Shown: positions 36,352-44,410 of the stretch, in pieces
How positions within the stretch are numbered: position 1 is the first letter of the stretch
How the letters are laid out: the number at the start of each line of letters is the position of its first letter
Assembly: GCF_031461075.1 (NCBI RefSeq)
Contig: NZ_JAVKPK010000001.1
Location: 62,001 to 126,000 of the forward strand
Reading direction: 5' to 3'
From: Methanosarcina baikalica
Lineage (GTDB): Archaea > Halobacteriota > Methanosarcinia > Methanosarcinales > Methanosarcinaceae
DNA: 64,000 bases
Program-made: the position numbers and the translations under genes
Notes under the pieces: model-generated
Told to the model about the DNA's origin: nothing
The model's input: only the letters and a program-made list of their open reading frames with translations
Databases searched by the model: none

Positions 36352-37557
36352 ATGTACCTTACAAAAGAAGAAGAGCGGATCCTGAATGGAGAAGCCGGGG
36401 AGACTCTACGGCAGGCTATTGAGATCCTAGTGGCCCTTGGAGACATTTACGGTGCAGATGGGCTTATCCCCATCAAAAGCGCCCAAATAGCAGGTGTCTC
36501 TTACAAAACTATAGGCGATGCGGGCCTTGAATGGATCTCAGACCTGCAGGGCAGGGTCAAGGTTCCTGCAATTCTGAACCCTGCGGGCATGGACCTGGAA
36601 GACTGGGAAAGGCTCAGGATCTCGCCCGATTTTGCAGAAAAACAAAAGCTAATCATTCAGGCATATGAAAAGCTGGGGATTCGCTGTGAATGCACATGCA
36701 CACCCTATACACTTGTGGGTTTTGATGTCAGTTACGGGGATCACCTGGCATGGAGCGAATCATCAGCCGTCTCCTATGCAAACTCCGTGATTGGAGCCAG
36801 GACAAACCGGGAAGGCGGCCCATCTGCCCTCTCTGCGGCACTCCTCGGGAAAACTGCAAACTATGGGTTCCATCTGGACGAAAACCGTGTGCCTAAGATC
36901 TCAATTGATGTGGGATTCTCATTGAATAGATCGGATTACGGCGCACTTGGTTATGTGGTTGGCAAACTTGTAGGGAGCAGAGTGCCTTTATTTCATTTAA
37001 GGAATATTCCAGATGCAGATGAATTAAAATCTCTCGGAGCCGCAATGGCAGCTTCAGGGGCAGTTGCCCTTTACCATGTGAACGGTGCCACGCCTGAAGC
37101 TTGCAGGCTGGATTTTGAAGAACCGGCAGAGAAAATTACTATTGAGAGAAATCAGCTTGACGATATTTATGAGAGCCGGAGAAAAGCCTGCAGAGAACCC
37201 GAATTGATAACTCTAGGATGCCCTCACTGCTCTGCCGCCGAGCTTGAACAGGCAGCTGAACTCCTTAAAGAAAAAAAAGTTTCGAAAGAGTTATGGATTT
37301 TTACCTCAAGGGAACTTGCTAAACGTTATCCTGAGCAGGTTCGGACTATTGAAAAAAGCGGAGCTAAGGTTATCTGTGATACCTGCATGGTAGTTTCTCC
37401 GGCTACTAACAATTATTCTTGCGTCATGGTAAACTCAGGAAAAGCGCTTGCTTACGTTCCAGGGATGTGCAGGGCTGAAGCCGTATACGGAAGTATGGAG
37501 GCCTGCATCGAGGAGGCAGTCGGCAGGACAGAAAAAAAGGCAGGTGGTTCGTATTAA
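36352..37557 (+). CDS. AcnX-type dehydratase large subunit, probably phosphomevalonate dehydratase
   Basis: 401 residues. The DUF521/aconitase-X large subunit is recognised from YLTKEEERILNGEAGE at the start, CTPYTLVGFDVSYGDHLAWS, ARTNREGGPSALSAALLGKT and the Cys-bearing LGCPHCSAAELEQ and VICDTCMVVSP, which are likely Fe-S ligands. In archaea with the UbiD partner, this enzyme dehydrates mevalonate 5-phosphate. Its 3' end overlaps the small subunit by 14 bp, as expected for subunits of one enzyme. Confidence 0.87.
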   Translation: MYLTKEEERILNGEAGETLRQAIEILVALGDIYGADGLIPIKSAQIAGVSYKTIGDAGLEWISDLQGRVKVPAILNPAGMDLEDWERLRISPDFAEKQKLIIQAYEKLGIRCECTCTPYTLVGFDVSYGDHLAWSESSAVSYANSVIGARTNREGGPSALSAALLGKTANYGFHLDENRVPKISIDVGFSLNRSDYGALGYVVGKLVGSRVPLFHLRNIPDADELKSLGAAMAASGAVALYHVNGATPEACRLDFEEPAEKITIERNQLDDIYESRRKACREPELITLGCPHCSAAELEQAAELLKEKKVSKELWIFTSRELAKRYPEQVRTIEKSGAKVICDTCMVVSPATNNYSCVMVNSGKALAYVPGMCRAEAVYGSMEACIEEAVGRTEKKAGGSY

Positions 37558-37978
37558 ACTGAAAGGCAGGACCATTTCCAGAGGGTGTGCAAAAGGGGAA
37601 GTACTGCTTTCCAGAGACCCCATTTCTTTCCTTGGCAGTGTAGACCCGAAAACCGGGATTATAATTGAAGAAAATCATGTTCTTATGGGAAAATCGATAA
37701 AAGGTAAAGTTCTTGTTTTTCCCCACGGAAAGGGCTCTACAGTTGGCTCGTATGTTCTGTATCAGCTGAAAAAAAACGGAGCTGCCCCTGCAGCGATCAT
37801 AAACCTGGAAACAGAACCTATAGTGGCAGTCGGAGCCATTATTTCCGAAATCCCACTCGTCGATATGCTTGAAAAGAACCCTTACGAAGTATTAAATAAC
37901 GGAGACCTGGTTCTGGTGAATGGAAGCAAAGGATATATTGAACTTATCAAACATGAAACCAGTGAAACTGAAAAATAA
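37544..37978 (+). CDS. AcnX-type dehydratase small subunit (DUF126), probably phosphomevalonate dehydratase
   Basis: 144 residues from a GTG at 37544. The frame stays open upstream, but the segment before VVRIKLKGRTISRG reads as an out-of-frame copy of the large-subunit gene. The swivel-domain motif is GKVLVFPHGKGSTVGSYVLY, with the active-site Ser region, and NLETEPIVAVGAI; a family length of about 130-145 residues also fits this start. It forms the two-subunit enzyme with the gene it overlaps. Confidence 0.87.
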   Translation: MVRIKLKGRTISRGCAKGEVLLSRDPISFLGSVDPKTGIIIEENHVLMGKSIKGKVLVFPHGKGSTVGSYVLYQLKKNGAAPAAIINLETEPIVAVGAIISEIPLVDMLEKNPYEVLNNGDLVLVNGSKGYIELIKHETSETEK

Positions 37979-38020
37979 TCAGCAAAACGGAAAACAACAA
38001 ATGAAGTTTTAAAACCTGAA

Positions 38021-39184
38021 ATGGATAAACCTGAAAATGAAATTTTAAACTGTAAAGACGGGAAACCCAAAATGAACCGAGAAAACCATACGAAAAACCA
38101 CGAAAAACTCAATGCCGAAGAGATGGTTTCGCGCTTATACCCTTTCATAGTCAGGGTATTTGATGTGTATGAGGTCCAGAATTCCGGGGAAGCCCTTTAT
38201 TTCTATGGAACTCCGAAAACCGATGCTGAGAACGTCAGGGGAGAACTCTGGGAACCTTTGCAGCAGTTTGGATTCGGATGTACCCTAAAGTACGAGCTTG
38301 GGGAACATATACTGCTGATTTATCCTGAAAAGAAAGCAAAGGGAAAGACGTGGATAAACCTTGTCCTTTTCATAGCGACCTTTTTTACAACCATGATTTG
38401 CGGAGCCTGGATGTTCGGAGTGGACATCGAAAACGCACCTCTGCAGCTTTTCCGGGGTTTACCTTTTACCCTTGCGATAATGGCAGTTCTAGGTTCTCAT
38501 GAAATGGCTCATTATGCAATGGCCAGGTATCATGGGATGAAGGTATCGCTTCCCTATTTTATCCCTTTCCCCACTTTTATCGGCACTATGGGAGCAGTAA
38601 TTCGCTACAACGGGCCTGTACCCAGCCGAAAAGCCCTTTTTGATGTGGGAATTGCAGGACCACTGGTAGGATTGATAATGTCAATTGCAGTTACTTTCAT
38701 CGGGCTTAGCCTTGAAGTACCTGCAGCAAAATCTTTGCCGAATTCTCTGATGTTTGATCTCGGCCTGCCTCCTTTGTTTGTATTTATCCAGAACCTTGTC
38801 GGTGCCACAGGGAGCAACCTGCATCCTGTAGCTTTTGCAGGCTGGGTAGGAATGTTCGTGACCTTGCTCAATCTTCTTCCTGCAGGGCAACTTGACGGGG
38901 GACATATCCTCAGAGCGATGCTTGGCAAAAAAGCTGATCTAATTTCTTTCCTGATGCCGCGTATACTGTTTGTGATAGGGCTTTATGTAATTTACTGGCT
39001 GAAGGAAGATGGAGTTATATGGATTTTCTGGGCTCTTCTACTCTGGATTTTCGCAGCAGCCGGGCATCCGTCTCCCTTGCATGACAAGGTCAAACTGGAC
39101 AAAAAACGCATCCTTTTGGGAATTATTACTTTTATCCTGGGCCTTCTCTGCTTTACTCTAATCCCGTTTAACCCTATTTCCTGA
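38021..39184 (+). CDS. site-2 protease family membrane metalloprotease (M50)
   Basis: 387 residues. A soluble N-terminal region of about 110 residues is followed by several membrane segments. The zinc site is GSHEMAHYAMARYHG (HEMAH) and the second motif is NLLPAGQLDGGH with the Asp ligand. A PYFIPFPTFIGTMGAVI segment and the conserved GIAGPLVG are typical of the archaeal/chloroplast EGY-like branch. Such proteases cut membrane-bound regulators or process membrane proteins; the substrate is unknown. It follows the mevalonate cluster by 43 bp, so it may be cotranscribed. Confidence 0.88.
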   Translation: MDKPENEILNCKDGKPKMNRENHTKNHEKLNAEEMVSRLYPFIVRVFDVYEVQNSGEALYFYGTPKTDAENVRGELWEPLQQFGFGCTLKYELGEHILLIYPEKKAKGKTWINLVLFIATFFTTMICGAWMFGVDIENAPLQLFRGLPFTLAIMAVLGSHEMAHYAMARYHGMKVSLPYFIPFPTFIGTMGAVIRYNGPVPSRKALFDVGIAGPLVGLIMSIAVTFIGLSLEVPAAKSLPNSLMFDLGLPPLFVFIQNLVGATGSNLHPVAFAGWVGMFVTLLNLLPAGQLDGGHILRAMLGKKADLISFLMPRILFVIGLYVIYWLKEDGVIWIFWALLLWIFAAAGHPSPLHDKVKLDKKRILLGIITFILGLLCFTLIPFNPIS

Positions 39185-39218
39185 AGAGAACCCGGGATTT
39201 CTAAAAAAGGAGAAAAAA

Positions 39219-40379
39219 ATGGACGTGCACTTCCGCTATAGCAAGAAAAACTCTTACAGCTTTGCGGTCCTTTCCCCTTTACTACCGGACGCAGGGTTTG
39301 CAAACAAACCTCTAAACGGGGTCATGATTTACAGTTTTACGACGCAGCAGGCAACAAAGATTTTCACGGAAGTGAAAAATGCAGATACGGACTCAATTTT
39401 CATTGCAGGAGGTCCTCATCCATCCGGGGTCCCGGAGGAGACACTTGAATATTTCGATTATGTCGTGCTCGGGGAAGGAGAAGAAACACTTCCGGAACTT
39501 GTGAAAATTATCCAGAAAGGGGGAAATCCGGAAAAGGTCAGGGGCATTGCGTACAGGGACTCAGGAACCGGGAAGGTTGTCATAACGCCAAAAAGACCAT
39601 ATGCAGACCTTGATATCTATCCATGTTTCGACCCTGAAAAGCTCCGTGCTCCTATTGAAATTAGCAGGGGATGCCCCTGGGGATGCAGGTACTGCCAGAC
39701 TCCCAGACTTTTCGGAAGAGAGGTCAGGCACAGAAGCATAGATTCCATTCTGAAAAATGCAAGACATTATAATGACCTTCGCTTTATAGCCTCCAATGCC
39801 TTTGCCTACGGAAGTGACGGGATTCGGCCCAGATTTGACAAAGTGGAAAAATTGCTTTCTGCCCTTTATGAACTGCCCGATAAAAAAATATTTTTCGGGA
39901 CGTTTCCTTCTGAAGTGCGCCCGGAATTCGTAACCGACGAGTCGGCCGAACTTGTGAGAAAATACTGCGCAAACGATAGTCTTAGCCTTGGAGCTCAGTC
40001 CGGGAGTGACCGAATTCTAAAGGAGATCCAGAGAGGGCATACTGTGGGAGACAGCATTTCAGCAGTTGAGTGTTGCCTGGAGCATGAAATTGTTCCCGCG
40101 GTTGATTTCATCTTCGGCCTTCCCACAGAAACCGAGGAGGACCAGGAAAAAAGCCTTGACCTTGTTCGCTGGATCTGCAGAAAAGGAGGTACGGTAAGGG
40201 CTCATTACCTAACTCCCCTGCCAGGAACTCCCTATGCATCTGCCGTTCCGGCAAAAGTAAGTGATGGAGTAAGGCGAGAGCTCGGAAAACTTGCCTTTGG
40301 CGGGAAACTCACAGGCAACTGGGAAAAAACGAAAAATCAGAAAAAAGAACATCTACGAGATAAATATCTAAAAGATTAG
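39219..40379 (+). CDS. B12-binding-domain radical SAM protein (MJ1487-like family)
   Basis: 386 residues. The N-terminal 110 residues look like a degenerate cobalamin-binding fold (FIAGGPHPSGVPEETLEYFD, VVLGEGEETLPELV). The radical SAM core starts at EISRGCPWGCRYCQTPRLFG with CxxxCxxC near residues 150-157. The downstream SLGAQSGSDRILKEIQRGHT and DFIFGLPTETEEDQEKSL fit the Elp3/MiaB-like half. The reaction is unknown. It lies 34 bp after the protease gene with an AAAAAAGGAG ribosome-binding site. Confidence 0.85.
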   Translation: MDVHFRYSKKNSYSFAVLSPLLPDAGFANKPLNGVMIYSFTTQQATKIFTEVKNADTDSIFIAGGPHPSGVPEETLEYFDYVVLGEGEETLPELVKIIQKGGNPEKVRGIAYRDSGTGKVVITPKRPYADLDIYPCFDPEKLRAPIEISRGCPWGCRYCQTPRLFGREVRHRSIDSILKNARHYNDLRFIASNAFAYGSDGIRPRFDKVEKLLSALYELPDKKIFFGTFPSEVRPEFVTDESAELVRKYCANDSLSLGAQSGSDRILKEIQRGHTVGDSISAVECCLEHEIVPAVDFIFGLPTETEEDQEKSLDLVRWICRKGGTVRAHYLTPLPGTPYASAVPAKVSDGVRRELGKLAFGGKLTGNWEKTKNQKKEHLRDKYLKD

Positions 40380-41067
40380 AGTGAAAAGCCGATATCCGAA
40401 ATTTCAGTACCGGCTTTGAAACCAAACACCACAGTTCCTTATTTCGGAGATCGGTTAGAGAGAATTCCGAACACTGCGGTTGTTTTCGACCGAATTCCCA
40501 TTTTTAATTAATTTTTGGTCTTATGTTTTCTGTTGATCTTGTACTACCGGCTGTTCTTTTGAGTAAATAATGTTTTAGAACCTTCTGCTACTGTTTTTGA
40601 TCAGAGGACACATATTTTTCAGCTCAAGAGGCTCTCACAATGACATATGTTTTGTAGGAGGATAGTTTGTCTTTAGTCCCATAAATCATAAAGAGTTTAA
40701 TCTATTTATAATTTATTGTTACTTATCTAAAAATAGCGCATACTAACATGATACAAAATATACATTTGTAGAAGAAAAGTTGGTACTAATTCCCAGAGTA
40801 AGGCATTTTACTCAAAAAATAAAATAAAAGTACTCAAAAATTTCCATAATCATAAAACATGAATGGGGTTGTCCGTGCTTGCTGTAGTTGTAAATACAAA
40901 ATAGATTAGAATCACCGATAGCACGGAACATATAGGAGAAAGGAAAGACGACACAGCTTTTTCCGTGCTATCGGAGTTTTTTCGTGATTATAGGTGTAAG
41001 TGAGCGAGTTAAATGCAAATGTATAGTATGAAAACTGAATTTACAGTCAGTATATAGATATTATTCA
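40380..41067. other. 688-bp intergenic region with a long inverted repeat
   Basis: No gene recognised. An inverted pair CCGATAGCACGGAA (40914-40927) and TTCCGTGCTATCGG (40963-40976) forms a 14-bp stem with a loop of about 35 nt. It lies between convergent genes and may be a bidirectional terminator or an extragenic repeat. A fragment of similar wording (tcaccgatgacacgaaaa) occurs near 15094. Confidence 0.5.
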
Positions 41068-42429
41068 TCATTCATCCGTGGATGAGGCCTTTTCTGCTCT
41101 TATGATCATGTTCATGCCCTCCTGCATGAGTTCTTCGGCTCTTTCCTGCTTTTTTGCCTCGGCAAAGATCCGGAAGATCGGTTCTGTGCCCGAGGGACGG
41201 ATAAGAACCCAGCCGTCTTCATACCAGATTTTGACCCCGTCGATGGTGTCTATTTTGAGACCAAGCCCTGAAGCTTCGAATTTCACTCTTTCCATCGTAA
41301 CCTGCGTATCTACAGATGGGATTTTTGTCTTTGCATTGAAATACTCAGGCACGCTTTTAGTAAGTTCGGAAAGCTTATGGCCGTTAGCCAGGATTTCAAG
41401 GATTTTGGCACAGGCCATTGCTCCGTCTCTGCAATACTGATGTTTGGGGAAAATAAGGCCTCCGTTGCCCTCGCCTCCGAAGACTGCATTTACTTCCATC
41501 ATCTTTCGGGCGACGTTGATGGAGCCGACAGCTGTCCAGTAAAGCTCGGCGCCTGCATCCTTTGCTACATCGGCCATGCGCTGCGAAGAGCTAACAGGAG
41601 TTACTATAGGGCCTTTTTCACGTTCAAGCATATATTTTGCCACCATGGCAAGCAGAACTTCCTCATTTATGAATTCGCCATTTTCGTCCATAAAGACTAT
41701 TCTATCCGCATCCCCATCATGAGCTGCTCCGAGATCTGCGCCTGTCATCTTCACAAGTTCGGAAAGCTCGGTCAGGGCTCCAGGTAAGGGTTCCGGATTC
41801 CGCCAGGGGAAAGTCCCGTCAGGTTGAGCTCCAAGAGTAAGTACATGGCAGCCCAGTTCCCTGAGCAGGAAAGGAAGAGTAAGAGAACCTGCTCCGCAAC
41901 CCGTATCAACAACTACCTTAAATGTGCTGCTGCGGATATTTTCTGCATCGACAGAGTTGATAACATTTTTGATATAGTAGTCATTGACTCCGAAATCTGT
42001 TCTGAAACTGCCGGTTTTTTCCCAGGATGTAAGGGAATATTTTCCTGAAAGGTAAATTTTTTCAATTTCCAGTTCTCCATCCCTGGGAAACTCCGTGCCA
42101 TCCCCTGCAATCAATTTGATGCCGTTATATTCTCTTGGGTTGTGGGATGCCGTAATAACAATCCCTGCGTCAGCATAGTCGCGCACATAATACTGAATGG
42201 AAGGAGTGGGAACAATTCCCACATCAATTACGTTCAGACCTGTTGAAAGAGCCCCGGCAATTGCTGCAGACTTCAACATCTGGCCTGAAATCCGGGTATC
42301 ACAGCCTATAGCAACCGTGCCTTTAGAACCCATGTATGTACCAAGGCTCCTGGCTAAATTGACTGCCAGTTCTGGATTTATGTATTCATTGGCGATACCA
42401 CGTACACCGTTAGTTCCGAATAATGCCAT
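41068..42429 (-). CDS. glmM: phosphoglucosamine mutase / phosphomannomutase family (GlmM-like)
   Basis: 453 residues. Start ALFGTNGVRGIANEY; phosphoserine loop VITASHNPREYNGIK (Ser about residue 93); metal loop AHDGDADRIVFMD; sugar loop GGEGNGGLIFP; phosphate loop WVLIRPSGTEPIFRIFAEAK. This is the archaeal GlmM-like branch, which interconverts glucosamine 6- and 1-phosphate on the way to UDP-GlcNAc, though mannose and glucose phosphates are possible substrates. UDP-GlcNAc feeds surface glycans, relevant to the many secreted proteins here. Confidence 0.9.
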   Translation of the reverse strand: MALFGTNGVRGIANEYINPELAVNLARSLGTYMGSKGTVAIGCDTRISGQMLKSAAIAGALSTGLNVIDVGIVPTPSIQYYVRDYADAGIVITASHNPREYNGIKLIAGDGTEFPRDGELEIEKIYLSGKYSLTSWEKTGSFRTDFGVNDYYIKNVINSVDAENIRSSTFKVVVDTGCGAGSLTLPFLLRELGCHVLTLGAQPDGTFPWRNPEPLPGALTELSELVKMTGADLGAAHDGDADRIVFMDENGEFINEEVLLAMVAKYMLEREKGPIVTPVSSSQRMADVAKDAGAELYWTAVGSINVARKMMEVNAVFGGEGNGGLIFPKHQYCRDGAMACAKILEILANGHKLSELTKSVPEYFNAKTKIPSVDTQVTMERVKFEASGLGLKIDTIDGVKIWYEDGWVLIRPSGTEPIFRIFAEAKKQERAEELMQEGMNMIIRAEKASSTDE

Positions 42430-42482
42430 GTAAGGTCTCCGTCTTTATGATTTAAGTAAAAACTATGTCATTGAGGTAAATT

Positions 42483-42540
42483 TGCTCTTTAATAGAATTA
42501 TCAGGGTAAATTGCTCTTTAATAGAGTTATCATGGTAAAT
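42483..42540. repeat. 29-bp tandem repeat, two imperfect copies
   Basis: Two copies of tgctctttaatagarttatc in the divergent spacer upstream of glmM. Their proximity to its start suggests they sit in or near the promoter. Confidence 0.75.
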
Positions 42541-42738
42541 AAAGCTCTGATACGAAACAGAGTTCCGGGAACAAGACATTAATAAAAAGTTTAAAAATGA
42601 TATTATTTTGAGAGTGTTTTCAAAATTAGAAATGGTGTCTATTAAATACATCCATCGATCCCTTTTTTGGTTACTTTAAATCACCTTACCGTAGTGCTGG
42701 CAAATACATATATCTTATTAGCTAAAAATCCGTTATTA

Positions 42739-43590
42739 ATGGCCGTTGAAAAGATCGAAACGATAAAAGAGGCTATAAAAGCCAGAGAAAGTGCAGTTAT
42801 AGCGTTTTCAGGAGGAGTTGACAGTGCAACTCTTGCAGCCCTTGCCTTTGAGGCACTTGGGGAAAAAGCTCTTGCCGTAACAATAACCTCCCCACTTTTT
42901 CCAGGGCAGCAACTGGAAACAGCTGTCCAGACAGCCTGTGAAATCGGAATTCAGCACAAGGTACTCTCGTTTTCCCAGATGAGCCTTCCTTATTTCTCCG
43001 CAAATACAATAAACAGGTGCTATTTCTGTAAAAAAGCCTTGCTTGAAACCCTGTTGGATTTTGCAGAGAAAATGGGATATAACGTCGTACTTGAGGGCAC
43101 AAACTCCTCTGAAATAAAGGGAGAAAACCGTCCTGGATATCAGGCAGTACAGGAAGCCGGTAAAAAGGTTTTTTCTCCTTTCGTGGAATTGAATGTGACA
43201 AAAGAGGAAATCAGGAAAATCGCTTCGGACCTTTCCCTTTCAGCGGCCAACAGGCCATCTGCTGCGTGCCTTGCTTCACGTATTCCTTACGGGCAGCCAA
43301 TAACTGTCGAAGCTCTCCAGAAAATAGAAAAAGCCGAAGACTATCTTTTTTCCCTGGGGTTTACCCAGTTCAGGGTAAGGATGCACGAGAATCTCGCCAG
43401 AATAGAGGTGATTCGGGAAGAATTAGAGGATGCTTTCCGAAAAAGAGAGACAATTTCCAGACACCTGAAAGCTCTTGGCTTTGATTACATAACCCTTGAC
43501 CTTGAAGGTTTTCGGAGTGGGAGCATGGATGAACCTTATACCAGAAGAAAGTCTAATGAGCCAGAAAAAACTAATTACGGAAAGATATGA
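42739..43590 (+). CDS. larE: LarE-type ATP-dependent sulfur transferase
   Basis: 283 residues from the ATG at 42739. The frame is open from 42667, but a TATA-like ACATATATC at about 42704-42712 lies only 27-35 bp before this ATG, so the longer form would start upstream of the transcript. PP-loop SGGVDSATLAAL near residue 21; NRCYFCKKALLETL; SAACLASRIPYGQP with the Cys that donates sulfur in sacrificial LarE enzymes. LarE makes the nickel-pincer cofactor of lactate racemase-like enzymes in bacteria. No larA, larB or larC gene is nearby, so the target may differ in methanogens. It overlaps the next gene by 4 bp (ATGA). Confidence 0.87.
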   Translation: MAVEKIETIKEAIKARESAVIAFSGGVDSATLAALAFEALGEKALAVTITSPLFPGQQLETAVQTACEIGIQHKVLSFSQMSLPYFSANTINRCYFCKKALLETLLDFAEKMGYNVVLEGTNSSEIKGENRPGYQAVQEAGKKVFSPFVELNVTKEEIRKIASDLSLSAANRPSAACLASRIPYGQPITVEALQKIEKAEDYLFSLGFTQFRVRMHENLARIEVIREELEDAFRKRETISRHLKALGFDYITLDLEGFRSGSMDEPYTRRKSNEPEKTNYGKI

Positions 43591-44030
43591 CAGAAATCCT
43601 TATCCGAAAAGCCAGAAAATCAGATCTACTGGCAATCCAGAGGCTCCTATCTACTTACTTTCTTGACATGGAAGGACTTGAACCAGAAAACTTCATACTA
43701 GCTGAAATCGAGGGGAAAATTATAGGATGTGCTGCCCTTATAAAATCCGCATTCCACGGTAAAGATTTCCTCGAGATTCATTCTATTGCAGTCCATCCGA
43801 ACTTCCGGGGAAAGGGGATTGGAACAAGGCTTATTAAGCATCTTCTAACAACTATGGAGGGTCCAGGCTGCGACTTGTATGTTAGGACAACTGCTCCTGC
43901 CTTTTTTAAAAAACTTAATTTTACAAAAATAGAGAATTCCGAAAAGCTGTTTCTCTGGGAAGATTGCGAAAATTGTGACCATTTTGAGAAGTGCACGCAG
44001 CATGCGATGAGATATTCTTACAATTGCTAA
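43587..44030 (+). CDS. GNAT-family N-acetyltransferase with Cys-rich C terminus
   Basis: 147 residues. The acetyl-CoA loop VHPNFRGKGIGTRLIKHLL (about residues 72-90) and strands such as LEIHSIAV fit the ArgA-like/GNAT fold. The C-terminal 25 residues contain five Cys with a CENCDHFEKC core, suggestive of a metal site. ATGA overlap with larE indicates translational coupling. The similarity to short archaeal N-acetylglutamate synthase-like proteins is only general, so the substrate is open. Confidence 0.8.
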   Translation: MTEILIRKARKSDLLAIQRLLSTYFLDMEGLEPENFILAEIEGKIIGCAALIKSAFHGKDFLEIHSIAVHPNFRGKGIGTRLIKHLLTTMEGPGCDLYVRTTAPAFFKKLNFTKIENSEKLFLWEDCENCDHFEKCTQHAMRYSYNC

Positions 44031-44195
44031 ACTTCCGATTCAATAGTTAAGCCTCTTCCACAATCTCCAAGTCAAATATTTTGCATCCAATATTTCAAAA
44101 AAACAAGTAAATAAGAAGCTTTTTCATCTTCTTAATTTTTTACAGATTAGGTGAAATGTTCGCGAAATAAATGTCAAATTTTGACGATCTCAGAG

Positions 44196-44410
44196 AATAA
44201 AAAAGTTCCATAAGTATTTTATATAAGGACATTTCATTCATTAACTAGCAACCATTGCAAATAGTTGGGATCTTAACGGAAGGAAGTTTGCAACATTTTC
44301 CGGGTTGTATAGCGATGGGGGCCAATTACAAGCAGAATCAATGCTGGATTTTGACAACCCTGGAGAATAATAAGCACTAAAAGAAATGGAAAAGATAGAA
44401 GGAGAAGGAA
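44196..44410 (+). promoter_or_regulatory. promoter and long leader A of surface-protein gene 1
   Basis: TATA box TTTTATATAAGG at about 44217-44228. The predicted transcript start near 44245 leaves a leader of about 165 nt that is closely similar to the leaders at 47944-48164 and 50945-51168. Shared blocks include CCATTGCAAATAGTTGGGAT, TAGCGATGG and CCAATT-CAAGC. AAGGAGAAGG precedes the ATG. Confidence 0.6.

Noticed and set aside
41377..42048. Plus-strand frames opposite glmM
   Set aside because: Antisense shadows of a strongly conserved gene.
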